The notes under the pieces were generated by a model. The model did not search any database. It was not told where the DNA came from and worked only from the letters and a program-made list of their open reading frames with translations. The translations under genes and the position numbers were made by a program. 64,000 bases of DNA from a bacterium BMS3Abin14 (GTDB lineage: Bacteria; BMS3Abin14), in NCBI GenBank assembly GCA_002897695.1, contig BDTG01000027.1:1-64000 (forward strand), written 5' to 3'. The stretch's first letter is position 1; each line of letters opens with the position of its first letter. Positions 37,115 to 45,186 of this stretch are shown piece by piece.

Positions 37115-38887
37115 TCACCTGCCCTTGTTCGCCTTCAGCTTCATCTCAAGAAAGGACCTGTCGAGAGCCAATCCGGCATGGCTGAGAAAGATATCCAGGC
37201 TGTTGGTGGGGCCGATGCCTCCTTTGTCGAGACAATCATCGGCATACAGCACCACAGCAACCTTACCCATGCTCACCACAGGACCTATGTAAACCTCACT
37301 GGGCCTTATTCCGCCCAGGGCCTGAAAAAGCGCTTCCATGTCACCCTCCCGTGGAGCTCCGCGGTAGCTTTGCTGGGTCTGGATAACCTTCGAAAAGAGT
37401 GAATTTTCAAAGACAGGGAGAACCAGGGCACGAACAACCGAATCGGCCTTGCCCCCTGGCCCAAGATCCACCCCGAATTGACCTAACCCCTTCATGTCGA
37501 TCTTCCTTACGAGGAAAAGGACCGCTCTTGAAAAAATCTCGGTGGCAAACCTGAGGGTCAGGAGGGTGATCTCTCCGTGGACGTCACCCCTGTTCAGCTT
37601 GGAAACATATGATCTGAGCCTTTCCATGGAGGGGTCCTGTGGTACCTGAGCCCGTGCCTCCGATTTTTCTGCCAGATCGTCAAATGGCAGGTCCCATCCA
37701 GCGAGTTCATCGGAGAGCTCGCCCTGGATGTCGTAGAACATGCCCTCATCCCTGCCGGCATCCTCCGTAATTCCCATGGCGGAGGCAAGAAATTCGACGG
37801 CCTGCTCAAGGCCGGCGGTGTCCAGGGGTAAGAGGGACAGGTCCCGGATGCCGGCGGTTTTCTCCAGTAGCCCGGGGGGGGGGTCCCCTTCGAAGGTGAT
37901 GATTGTTGGAAGGTTCAGCCCCAGGTCCCATAGCGTGGTGATGATATCCAACCCGCCGAGAACGATTCCGTCGGTGATCCCGGCGGTCCTCAGGCCCAGG
38001 ACAAGGCAGGGATGTATATCATGCGACCGGAGTTCCTGGATCTTCGTCAGACCCGTGGCGGCATCCTCGATACACAGGATTGCAACTTCATGCTCCTTCA
38101 GATGTTTTTCCAGGACATCTGCCGGTTTCCTGTTGTCCGAAATGACCAGGACAACCTTTGAAATTCTCGAGGGTACCGTCGGAGGGGTAGCCGGCACAAT
38201 GAACTCCGCAACCTCGGAGAGCTGATGATCCTCTTCGGACACCTCGGGCGGGTTTCCAGCCTCAAAAGAACCTCCGGCATCAAACGACGGATCCTCCTCC
38301 AAACTCCCGGCCCGCGCTGCTTCATCACGGCGCCTGGCCCCTTCCATGACCATGAACTGTGCGTTTATCCCTTTGTCGAGGAAGAGCGGGACTGCAGGTT
38401 CCAGGAGCGGATGATCCTTCTCGGTGTCTATAAGCTGGAAGCTGAAGGTTCCTTCCTCCCAGTCGAAGAGGGAGAAAACAATCTCCTCAACCCTCTTTTT
38501 CAGGACTTTCTGAAATGATTCCCGGGATACGCCGAGAAGCTCGGATACGAGGTTCTTGAGATCTTTCGGGCGATCACAGAGTTCGAGGCGTCCCTTGATT
38601 TTCTCAATATCAGACACCTCAACGACGCCGTGGTGGACCAGAAGGCTGAGGATGCCCTCCTTCTCCCCTAACCGCCCGGCATAGATAATGACTCCATCCT
38701 TGATGTAGATGTTCGCCTCACCACGGGGGCCTTCCAGATTGAGCAATCCGGAGCGTTTACTGAGGCTGACGATCTGAAGGATCTCCCCCAGGGACAGATC
38801 TTCCAGTTTCCCTACCAGGCTCATGGCGGGATCCATTCTGCTTCGCGGATCCCTCGCGTCGGCCAATGTGGATCTCTTCTCGTTCAC
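37115..38887 (-). CDS. DUF4388 (PATAN) protein with degenerate receiver-like and C-terminal domains
   Basis: A 590-residue protein. Residues about 21-155 match DUF4388/PATAN (MSLVGKLEDLSLGEILQIV, SGLLNLEGPRGEANIYIKDG, VFSLFDWEEGTFSFQL). After an acidic linker, residues about 245-365 resemble a receiver (VVLVISDNRKPADVLEKHLK) but lack a clear phosphoacceptor (CLVLGLRTAG). The C-terminal 190 residues look GAF-like (GDVHGEITLLTLRFATEIF, VYIGPVVSMGKVAVVLYADD). PATAN proteins are adaptor-like and occur with CheY and MglA-type systems. The start overlaps the phosphoesterase stop (ATGA), linking the che genes to the upstream housekeeping operon. Confidence 0.83.
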   Translation of the reverse strand: MNEKRSTLADARDPRSRMDPAMSLVGKLEDLSLGEILQIVSLSKRSGLLNLEGPRGEANIYIKDGVIIYAGRLGEKEGILSLLVHHGVVEVSDIEKIKGRLELCDRPKDLKNLVSELLGVSRESFQKVLKKRVEEIVFSLFDWEEGTFSFQLIDTEKDHPLLEPAVPLFLDKGINAQFMVMEGARRRDEAARAGSLEEDPSFDAGGSFEAGNPPEVSEEDHQLSEVAEFIVPATPPTVPSRISKVVLVISDNRKPADVLEKHLKEHEVAILCIEDAATGLTKIQELRSHDIHPCLVLGLRTAGITDGIVLGGLDIITTLWDLGLNLPTIITFEGDPPPGLLEKTAGIRDLSLLPLDTAGLEQAVEFLASAMGITEDAGRDEGMFYDIQGELSDELAGWDLPFDDLAEKSEARAQVPQDPSMERLRSYVSKLNRGDVHGEITLLTLRFATEIFSRAVLFLVRKIDMKGLGQFGVDLGPGGKADSVVRALVLPVFENSLFSKVIQTQQSYRGAPREGDMEALFQALGGIRPSEVYIGPVVSMGKVAVVLYADDCLDKGGIGPTNSLDIFLSHAGLALDRSFLEMKLKANKGR

Positions 38888-39612
38888 CTGCCCTCCGATA
38901 GCCGATCTGCCAGGGGCTGCGGCAACCCGGCCTTGAGCATTTTTTTCTGGGTCGCGGGAACATCATATTCTACCCGCTGGATGGAAAATGCACCGGCATC
39001 ACGGTCCAGCAACCCGAAACAGGCGGCCGGATTTCCGTCCCTGGGCTGCCCAACACTTCCCACGTTTATAAGATATCGGAAGCCATCCTCAATTATCAGG
39101 GAGTCCCCGGGGACTACCGAGACCGCTCCATTCACATCCATGCTCACCATCACAGGCTGATGGGAATGTCCGACAAAGCAAATCGGCCCCTCAAAGTAGG
39201 AGAAATTGACCTCAGCATCCCACAGGGTGAAGATATATTCCCACGCATCAGGCAGCCTCGGACTCGCATGGACCAGGGTTATTCCGTCCCGCTCCTCAAC
39301 CAGGGGGAGGGATGATAAAAAATCGGATGTTTCAGGTTTCAGCTGCTGCGCATTCCAGAGGATCGCCTCACGGGCGTAGGAGTTGAAAGACTCCGGATCG
39401 GTAAGCCCCACCGCCGCAGCATCGTGATTCCCGGCAACGAAAACCTCGGCATTGTCCATAACCCACCTGGTGCAGGGATTGGGGTCCGGCCCGTATCCGA
39501 CCGCGTCCCCGACAAAGTAGATGGAGTCGGCGCCCAACCGGTTAACAGCCTCATGGACCGCATCGAGAGCAACCAGGTTAGAATGGATGTCGGAGACAAC
39601 GGCGATCTTCAT
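38884..39612 (-). CDS. Metallophosphoesterase (YfcE/PP2A-like)
   Basis: A 242-residue calcineurin-fold phosphoesterase. Metal motifs are seen in VVSDIHSNLVALDAV (DxH), YFVGDAVGYGPDPNP (GDxxxxG), VAGNHDAAAV (GNHD), LVHASPR and CFVGHSHQPVMV (GHxH). Relatives are phosphodiesterases or Ser/Thr phosphatases of unknown physiological substrate. The start overlaps the M17 N-domain gene stop (ATGA), and its stop overlaps the DUF4388 gene start. Confidence 0.9.
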   Translation of the reverse strand: MKIAVVSDIHSNLVALDAVHEAVNRLGADSIYFVGDAVGYGPDPNPCTRWVMDNAEVFVAGNHDAAAVGLTDPESFNSYAREAILWNAQQLKPETSDFLSSLPLVEERDGITLVHASPRLPDAWEYIFTLWDAEVNFSYFEGPICFVGHSHQPVMVSMDVNGAVSVVPGDSLIIEDGFRYLINVGSVGQPRDGNPAACFGLLDRDAGAFSIQRVEYDVPATQKKMLKAGLPQPLADRLSEGR

Positions 39613-40145
39613 CCGGCTGCCCCTCGCGGCGAAGACGGTGCAGCGCCCGTCACGCGCCTGTGAGGAAAGGAAGCTCTGGCCGCGGAGAGGGTTTCCGGAG
39701 ACCGGATAAAAAGGGCTGCGTCCCTGACGGAAAGATCCGACAGCTCCGCGGCGATCCCGAAAAACTCCTCAACCGTCCGCAGGTCAGGTTCATCGAACAT
39801 GGTGATTTCCTCTGCGGCGACACGCCGGGCGCCCAACCCTGCCATCGCTCTGATTCCTGTTCTGTAGGCTTCCCTCCAAAGGTCCCTGTTGAAGTCATCC
39901 TCCTTTCCCAGCCCCATCAGAATGACGCAGGAAACCGGCAGCTTTCCCTGCGTCGGGATAAGAGTCTGGGCGCCAAAATCCAGAAAGGTGGGCCTGTTTT
40001 TCCAGAGCCGGCTTACAGAGGCGTTGAAAAGCCAGTCCATGGCCGCGACGGTCCCCCTCAGAGGCAGCACATTCGAAAAGTGCCCAAGGAGGATGACGTC
40101 TCCGCGGTATTTCAGGGGTTCGCCGCCCCGCAGATGAACTTCCAT
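39609..40145 (-). CDS. Stand-alone M17 leucyl aminopeptidase N-domain-like protein
   Basis: A 178-residue protein resembling only the N-terminal domain of leucyl aminopeptidases (VILLGHFSNVLPLRGTVAAMD, TLIPTQGKLPVSCVILMGLGK, RAMAGLGARRVAAEE in separate blocks). The catalytic metallopeptidase domain is absent and there is no continuing frame. It starts directly after the nusB stop and overlaps the phosphoesterase gene by four bases, so it looks like an intact operon member and not a broken gene. Function unknown; a regulatory or binding macro-like role is possible. Confidence 0.7.
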   Translation of the reverse strand: MEVHLRGGEPLKYRGDVILLGHFSNVLPLRGTVAAMDWLFNASVSRLWKNRPTFLDFGAQTLIPTQGKLPVSCVILMGLGKEDDFNRDLWREAYRTGIRAMAGLGARRVAAEEITMFDEPDLRTVEEFFGIAAELSDLSVRDAALFIRSPETLSAARASFPHRRVTGAAPSSPRGAAG

Positions 40146-40559
40146 TCAGTCCTGTCTACCCATATCGTACCTGACTCGATCGAGTATCCCATTTATGAAT
40201 CCACCCGATTCCTCTCCACCGAAGCTTTTAGCCATCTCAATGGCTTCGTTAAGTACCACGCGGGCGGGGGTCTCCCTTTGAAACATGAGTTCAAAGCTTG
40301 CCAGCCTCAATAGGTTCCTGTCGACAGCTGCCATCCGTTTCATGTCCCATTTCAATGATGCAGACGAAATAGTCCGGTCGATCTCTTCCAGACTGCCCAT
40401 GGTCCCAATAACCAGATCTCTGGCAAAGGCCCGTGCGTCGGGTTCCATGCTACTCAACCCCTCCATCTCCTCACACGCCAGATCCGGATCGCACGGATTC
40501 GCGTCCAATCGATAGAGGATTTGAAGGGCAATCTCCCTTGCCCTGCGACGACTGCCCAT
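40146..40559 (-). CDS. nusB: Transcription antitermination factor NusB
   Basis: A 137-residue all-helical NusB. It begins GSRRRAREIALQILYRLD and has ARAFARDLVIGTMG, ISSASLKWDMKRMAAVDRN and ETPARVVLNEAIEMAKSFG with SGGFINGILDRV. NusB binds boxA RNA with S10 (NusE) for rRNA antitermination. The ribH-nusB order is classical. The start has only a weak ribosome site, and translation may be coupled to ribH, which ends nine bases before. Confidence 0.95.
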   Translation of the reverse strand: MGSRRRAREIALQILYRLDANPCDPDLACEEMEGLSSMEPDARAFARDLVIGTMGSLEEIDRTISSASLKWDMKRMAAVDRNLLRLASFELMFQRETPARVVLNEAIEMAKSFGGEESGGFINGILDRVRYDMGRQD

Positions 40560-40568
40560 CAGATACGA

Positions 40569-41039
40569 TCAGAATTGCCGGAGAAGGTTGGCCATCTCTA
40601 TGGCCCCCGCGGCAGCCTCGTAGCCCTTGTTTCCGGCTTTGGCGCCTGCACGATCCACGGCCTGTTCAAGGCTGTCGGCGGTAATAACTCCGAACGTTAC
40701 AGGCACCCCGGATGCCATGGATACCTGGGCTATCCCTTTGGTCACCTCAGCGGCGATAAAATCAAAATGAGGCGTCTGCCCACGTATGACGGCGCCAACG
40801 CAGACTACCGCATCCACATCTGCCGTCTCGACAACCCTCCTGGCGATCACGGGTATCTCGAAGGAACCCGGCACCCTGTAGACGGTGATATCGTCCTCCC
40901 CGGCGCCATGCCGGAGGAGGCAGTCGATGGCGCCGTTGATCAATCTGTCCGTAATAAAGTCGTTAAACCTGGAAGCAATGACTGCAACCTTAAGCCCATT
41001 AGCATCCAGCTTTCCCTGTATCGTCCTGTATCCGCCCAT
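40569..41039 (-). CDS. ribH: 6,7-dimethyl-8-ribityllumazine synthase
   Basis: A 156-residue lumazine synthase. Landmarks are VAVIASRFNDFITDRLINGA, VYRVPGSFEIPVIARRV (two adjoining blocks), GAVIRGQTPHFDFIAAEV and GVITADSLEQAVDRAG. RibH condenses the ribBA product with the pyrimidine from ribD. ATG 41039 has GGAGG six bases upstream and is preferred over the upstream in-frame codon at 41057. It is part of the ribD-ribE-ribBA-ribH-nusB operon. Confidence 0.96.
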   Translation of the reverse strand: MGGYRTIQGKLDANGLKVAVIASRFNDFITDRLINGAIDCLLRHGAGEDDITVYRVPGSFEIPVIARRVVETADVDAVVCVGAVIRGQTPHFDFIAAEVTKGIAQVSMASGVPVTFGVITADSLEQAVDRAGAKAGNKGYEAAAGAIEMANLLRQF

Positions 41040-41065
41040 AGATATCCTCCCTTTCAAGAGGGTGA

Positions 41066-42268
41066 TTAAACCTTTCTCAGAAGATGGCCCATCTTGGTTT
41101 TTTTCGTCTGGAGATAGCGAAGGTTTTCATCCCGGGCCGCCACTTCGAGGGGAATCCGCTCCACGACCTGAAGACCGTAGCCCTCAAGACCCACGATCTT
41201 CTTGGGATTGTTGGTCAGGAGCCTGATTTCACCCACCCCCACGGCAACGAGGATCTGGGCTCCAATACCGTAATCACGAAGGTCCGGCGCAAATCCCAGT
41301 TCAAGATTGGCCTCCACCGTATCTCTACCTTCATCCTGGAGCTGATAGGCCTTCAGCTTGTTGGCCAGCCCGATACCACGGCCCTCCTGGCTCATGTAGA
41401 GGAACACCCCTTTCCCCTCTTCCCTGATCATTTTGAGGGCGCTTTCCATCTGTTCGCCGCAATCGCATCGCAGGGAATGAAAAACATCACCGGTAAGGCA
41501 TTCGGAATGTACCCTCACCAGTGTGGGTGAATCCGGTGTTATCTCGCCTAGCACAAGAGCCATGTGCTCCTGACCGTCAACCGCGTTTCGAAAGCCGTGG
41601 GCGGTAAAGTCACCGAAACGGGTGGGAAGACGTGTAATCGCGACCCTTTCGACAAGCCGCTCATGCCGCATCCGGTATTTTACCAGGTCCTCGATAGTAA
41701 CAATCTTGAGCCCGAAACGCTTGGCAACGACCCTCAATTGGGGCATCCTCGCCATGGTTCCATCCTCATTCATGATCTCGCAAATTACGCCTGCGGGTTT
41801 GGACCCGGCGAGGCGTGCAAGATCCACGGAGCCCTCGGTCTGCCCCGCCCTCACGAGGACCCCTCCCTTTCTGGCCCTTATGGGGAAAACGTGGCCCGGT
41901 TTGGCCAGGTCCTCCGGCCTGCAGGCATCATTGATGACTGTCCGTACAGTGTGTGCTCTGTCACTCGCGGAGATGCCGGTGGACACACCCTGTCTGGCCT
42001 CGATGGAAACAGTAAAGGCCGTCCCATACTTGGCCGTGTTGTCAGGGACCATTTGAGGAAGGTTCAACTGCTCGCATTTTTCCTCAGTCAGCGTCAGGCA
42101 GATAAGCCCACGGCCGTGAAGAGCCATGAAATTGATGACCTCAGGCGTGACCATTTCGGCCGCCACCATGAAATCCCCCTCATTTTCCCGCTCCTCATCA
42201 TCGACCAGTATTATCAGTCTGCCGGCGCTGACATCCTCGATGGCATCCTCAACGGTGGAAACAGGCAT
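41066..42268 (-). CDS. ribBA: Bifunctional DHBP synthase/GTP cyclohydrolase II
   Basis: A 400-residue fused RibBA. The N-terminal half has the RibB motif VDDEERENEGDF and HTVRTVINDACRPEDL. The C-terminal half has the zinc Cys motif ECLTGDVFHSLRCDCGEQ, SQEGRGIGLANKLKAYQLQD and GIGAQIL. It supplies both 3,4-dihydroxy-2-butanone 4-phosphate and the pyrimidine precursor from GTP. GGGAG lies before the ATG. It is flanked by ribE and ribH. No FMN riboswitch is seen before it or before ribD. Confidence 0.96.
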   Translation of the reverse strand: MPVSTVEDAIEDVSAGRLIILVDDEERENEGDFMVAAEMVTPEVINFMALHGRGLICLTLTEEKCEQLNLPQMVPDNTAKYGTAFTVSIEARQGVSTGISASDRAHTVRTVINDACRPEDLAKPGHVFPIRARKGGVLVRAGQTEGSVDLARLAGSKPAGVICEIMNEDGTMARMPQLRVVAKRFGLKIVTIEDLVKYRMRHERLVERVAITRLPTRFGDFTAHGFRNAVDGQEHMALVLGEITPDSPTLVRVHSECLTGDVFHSLRCDCGEQMESALKMIREEGKGVFLYMSQEGRGIGLANKLKAYQLQDEGRDTVEANLELGFAPDLRDYGIGAQILVAVGVGEIRLLTNNPKKIVGLEGYGLQVVERIPLEVAARDENLRYLQTKKTKMGHLLRKV

Positions 42269-42277
42269 AACATCTCC

Positions 42278-42934
42278 CTACTCTGAAATAAATCCGGAGC
42301 TCAACAGCTTCTCCAGGGTGAGCCCCGGAGCGCTTTCGCTCTTAACCACAGAACTGACCGCAGACCTTACATACTTCAGTATGAGGTCCGGCTCCAAGTT
42401 AACAGAGTCACCCTGGCTTTTCAATCCTAAGGTCGTTTTTTCAACGGTTTCCGGGATGATGGCCGCCGAAAACCGGTCCTTCCATCGGTTAACTATTGTA
42501 AGGCTCACACCGTCCACGGCGACGGAGGCTTTGGGTAGGGCATATGGGGTAAAATCCTGCGGAAAAAGAATCTCAAGATCGAAGGCTGCTCCGGTGCGCT
42601 TCAGGACCTGGATGCGTCCTTTGGCCTCAACGTGACCTGCCACAAGATGACCGCCGATCCGGCCACCAAAGGAGAGCGCACGCTCCAGGTTGACTGTCTT
42701 TCCGATCCGCGCCGAACCGAAGGTGGTCTGCTTGAGGGTCTCGTTGGAGAGAAAACAGGCGAACCGATCATCGGCCCGGCCCTCGACCGTCAGACACACC
42801 CCATCCACCGCAATACTGTCTCCAGGCCCGGTGCCTCCCAGAACGAGGGAGCAGCGGACTTCCATCCTGGCTCCGCCGTCCACGCGGTCCATGCCCGATA
42901 TCTTGCCTTTTTCTTCAATAATTCCAGTAAACAT
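42278..42934 (-). CDS. ribE: Riboflavin synthase alpha chain
   Basis: A riboflavin synthase of about 218 residues with two lumazine-binding repeats. It starts MFTGIIEEKGKI, has the internal SIAVDGVCLTVEGR and VNLERALSFGGRIGGHLVAGH in the first barrel, and VAVDGVSLTIVNRWKDRF in the second. It dismutates two lumazine molecules to riboflavin. AGGAG lies seven bases before ATG 42934, which is preferred over the upstream codon at 42952. The gap to ribD is an 8-bp-period repeat. Confidence 0.95.
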   Translation of the reverse strand: MFTGIIEEKGKISGMDRVDGGARMEVRCSLVLGGTGPGDSIAVDGVCLTVEGRADDRFACFLSNETLKQTTFGSARIGKTVNLERALSFGGRIGGHLVAGHVEAKGRIQVLKRTGAAFDLEILFPQDFTPYALPKASVAVDGVSLTIVNRWKDRFSAAIIPETVEKTTLGLKSQGDSVNLEPDLILKYVRSAVSSVVKSESAPGLTLEKLLSSGFISE

Positions 42935-42947
42935 CTCTAAACTCCTG

Positions 42948-42979
42948 TGCACCAGTGCACTTATGCACTAATGCATTAT
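42948..42979. repeat. 8-bp-period TGCAC repeat between ribE and ribD
   Basis: TGCAC/T occurs at 42948, 42956, 42964 and 42972, an exact 8-base period. The repeat covers the ribE-ribD gap and runs into the 3' end of ribD, where it contributes the final codons and TAA stop. Confidence 0.7.
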
Positions 42980-44079
42980 AAGCACCTGTCGGCAGTGATG
43001 CGGACATCTCCCCCGACCCTGCGGCAGCGAACTACATCGAACCTCGCGGCATCCCCAAGCGCTTCGAGAGCAAGAGGACCCATAGCGGCGACACCCTCCG
43101 AACCGATCATAACGGGTGCAACGAAGGCCTCGATCCGACACACTGCACCTTCTCCGACAAACCATGCGGCGGTCTTTCCTCCGCCCTCCACCATCAGATG
43201 AATTATCCCCTCTCCAACGAGGCGTTTCCCCAAAGATGGCCAGGAAAAAAGCCCGCCCTCAGTGGGGAGCATCATCAATCTTGTCCCCACGTCGGTGAAT
43301 GCCTTCGCCCGCTTTTCCGCGATCCTCTCGTCTACAACAATTATGGTTTTCCCATCCTCCCCCCTGACGACCACCCTGGATGTAAGAGGTGTCCTCAGGG
43401 AGGGGTCCAGGATGATCCTCCACGGCAAGACCTTCGACCTGACGGCCCGAACCGTCAACTCCGGGTTATCGACAAGAACGGTCCCTACGCCCACGAGAAC
43501 AGCATCGGCATTGGAACGTAGACGGTGAGCGGCCCTTCTCGATCCCTTTCCGGTGATCCACCGCGACTCTCCAGAGGAAGTGGCGATCCTGCCGTCCAGG
43601 GACATGGCGGTTTTAAGGGTTACGTAGGGGATGCCATTTGCCACGTAATGAAAAAAAGCCCTGTTGAGTTCCCGGGCTTCCTCATCGAGAAGGCCCTCAG
43701 AAACCTCGATTCCAGCCCTTTCCAGAGTTTCAAAACCTTTGCCGTTGACATCGGGGTTCGGATCCCGGCAACCGGCGACCAATCGGCTGATGCCGGCCTG
43801 GATTATTCGGTCCGTACACGGCGGTGTCCGGCCATAATGGCTGCACGGCTCCAGGTTTACATACATGGTAGCTCCCGCTGCCCGGCGGCCGGCCCGGTCG
43901 ATGGAAAGGACCTCGGCATGCGGCTTGCCCGGAAGCTCGTGCCACCCCTCTCCAATGACACTGCCGCCGCTCACCAGCACAGCCCCGACCATGGGGTTGG
44001 GGTGCGTTGTTCCAACCCCTTTCGCCGCAAGCCTCAACGCCCGTTTCATGAAAAATCTGTCAACCGCGGCCTGCGTCAC
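42976..44079 (-). CDS. ribD: Bifunctional diaminohydroxyphosphoribosylaminopyrimidine deaminase/reductase
   Basis: A 367-residue RibD. The deaminase half has GKPHAEVLSID and LEPCSHYGRTPPCTDRII with the zinc His and Cys ligands. The reductase half has MSLDGRIATSSGESRWITG, VGVGTVLVDNPELTVR and MVEGGGKTAAWFV. It performs the second and third steps of riboflavin synthesis. It starts with GTG overlapping the prfB stop (GTGA). Confidence 0.96.
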   Translation of the reverse strand: MTQAAVDRFFMKRALRLAAKGVGTTHPNPMVGAVLVSGGSVIGEGWHELPGKPHAEVLSIDRAGRRAAGATMYVNLEPCSHYGRTPPCTDRIIQAGISRLVAGCRDPNPDVNGKGFETLERAGIEVSEGLLDEEARELNRAFFHYVANGIPYVTLKTAMSLDGRIATSSGESRWITGKGSRRAAHRLRSNADAVLVGVGTVLVDNPELTVRAVRSKVLPWRIILDPSLRTPLTSRVVVRGEDGKTIIVVDERIAEKRAKAFTDVGTRLMMLPTEGGLFSWPSLGKRLVGEGIIHLMVEGGGKTAAWFVGEGAVCRIEAFVAPVMIGSEGVAAMGPLALEALGDAARFDVVRCRRVGGDVRITADRCL

Positions 44080-45186
44080 CCGAGTGTCTCCATCAGGTAG
44101 GCGTGGATAAATCCATCCAGATCGCCATCCAGGACCGCATCGGCGTTACCGGACTCGTAACCTGTCCTGTGATCCTTGACCATCCTGTACGGGTGAAGAA
44201 CGTAGCTTCGTATCTGGCTGCCCCAGGCGATCTCTTTTTTCCCTTCCTGAAGCTTTGCAAACTTCTCATCCCTTTCACGCTTGGCCCGCTCAAAGAGCCT
44301 TGCACGGAGGATTCGCATGGCGGTGGCCCTGTTTTTGTGCTGCGACCTCTCGTTCTGGCAGGTAACGACAATCCCTGTCGGAAGATGGGTGATCCTGACG
44401 GCCGAGTCCGTCACATTGACATGCTGCCCCCCGGCTCCACTGGACCTGTAGGTGTCTATCCGAAGATCCTTCTCCTCAATTTCCACTTCCATGTCATCCT
44501 CAACCTCAGGGTAAACGAAGACCGAGGCAAAAGAGGTATGCCGCCGTTTATTGGCATCGAACGGGGAGATGCGAACCAGACGATGAACCCCGATTTCCGC
44601 CTTCAGATAACCGAAAGCGTAGTCTCCTTCAACTGCGATGGTGGCGCTTTTTATCCCTGCCTCCTCAGCAGCCTGAAGGTCGAGTATTTCCGAGACGAAC
44701 CCCCTGCGCTCAACCCATCGGACGTACATGCGGAAGAGGGTCTGCGCCCAATCCTGCGACTCGACTCCGCCGGCGCCCGGGTTGATGGTCAACAGCGCAT
44801 TCCTCGAATCCGCCTCATCACCGAGGAGCGACTCAAACTCCAGCTCAGAGAGGGCTTTTTCCGCGTCCTCAAGGAGGGGAATGTACTCTTTCAGGAGAGC
44901 GGGGCATCCCTCCTTGTCCTCTTCCATAAGTTCGGCGGCGGCGCCAAGATCATCAAGCATTCCCCTGATGCGTCCGGATCTGTCGATTTCCCTCCTGAGC
45001 CGGCTGATCTCTCTGGTCTTTACCTGTGCACTCTCCTGGTCCTTCCAGAAATCCGGGTCGATGGTATCTTTCTCGAGCTGCTTCAGCCTGGATGCCTTTC
45101 CAGCCAGGTCAAAGATGCCTCCCGAAGGAGTCCAGCTTTTCCGCTGCATTGCCTATGGCGAGTTTGAATCCTTCCAGATTTTCCAT
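44076..45186 (-). CDS. prfB: Peptide chain release factor 2, with programmed +1 frameshift
   Basis: The gene is in two frames. ATG 45186 (AAGGAG six bases upstream) opens 25 codons ending CAT CTT TGA, with TGA at 45111-45109. A +1 slip at CTTTGAC puts GAC (45110) in the main frame, which reads DLAGKASRLKQLEKD to the stop at 44076, 369 residues in all. A Shine-Dalgarno-like GGGAGG lies three bases before CTT. TGA is codon 26, as in E. coli. The main body has the RF2 tripeptide SPF in VRISPFDANKRR and the GGQ motif in SSGAGGQHVN. RF2 reads UGA and UAA, so low RF2 favours the shift and raises its own synthesis. The first 34 bases overlap the end of lnt. Confidence 0.96.
45106..45124 (-). promoter_or_regulatory. 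RF2 autoregulatory frameshift site (GGGAGG...CTTTGAC)
   Basis: On the minus strand GGGAGGCATCTTTGAC contains an internal Shine-Dalgarno-like GGGAGG, a three-base spacer, the slippery CTT and the in-frame TGA followed by C, the weak termination context. This is the standard RF2 recoding signal. Confidence 0.95.

Noticed and set aside
44079-44300. FMN riboswitch before the riboflavin operon
   Set aside because: ribD overlaps the prfB coding sequence and no untranslated leader exists; no FMN aptamer-like segments were seen.
45094-45149. Start of prfB at 45149 in a single frame
   Set aside because: The residues before FDLAGK do not match RF2 and the CTTTGAC site with upstream zero-frame ATG explains the N-terminus better.
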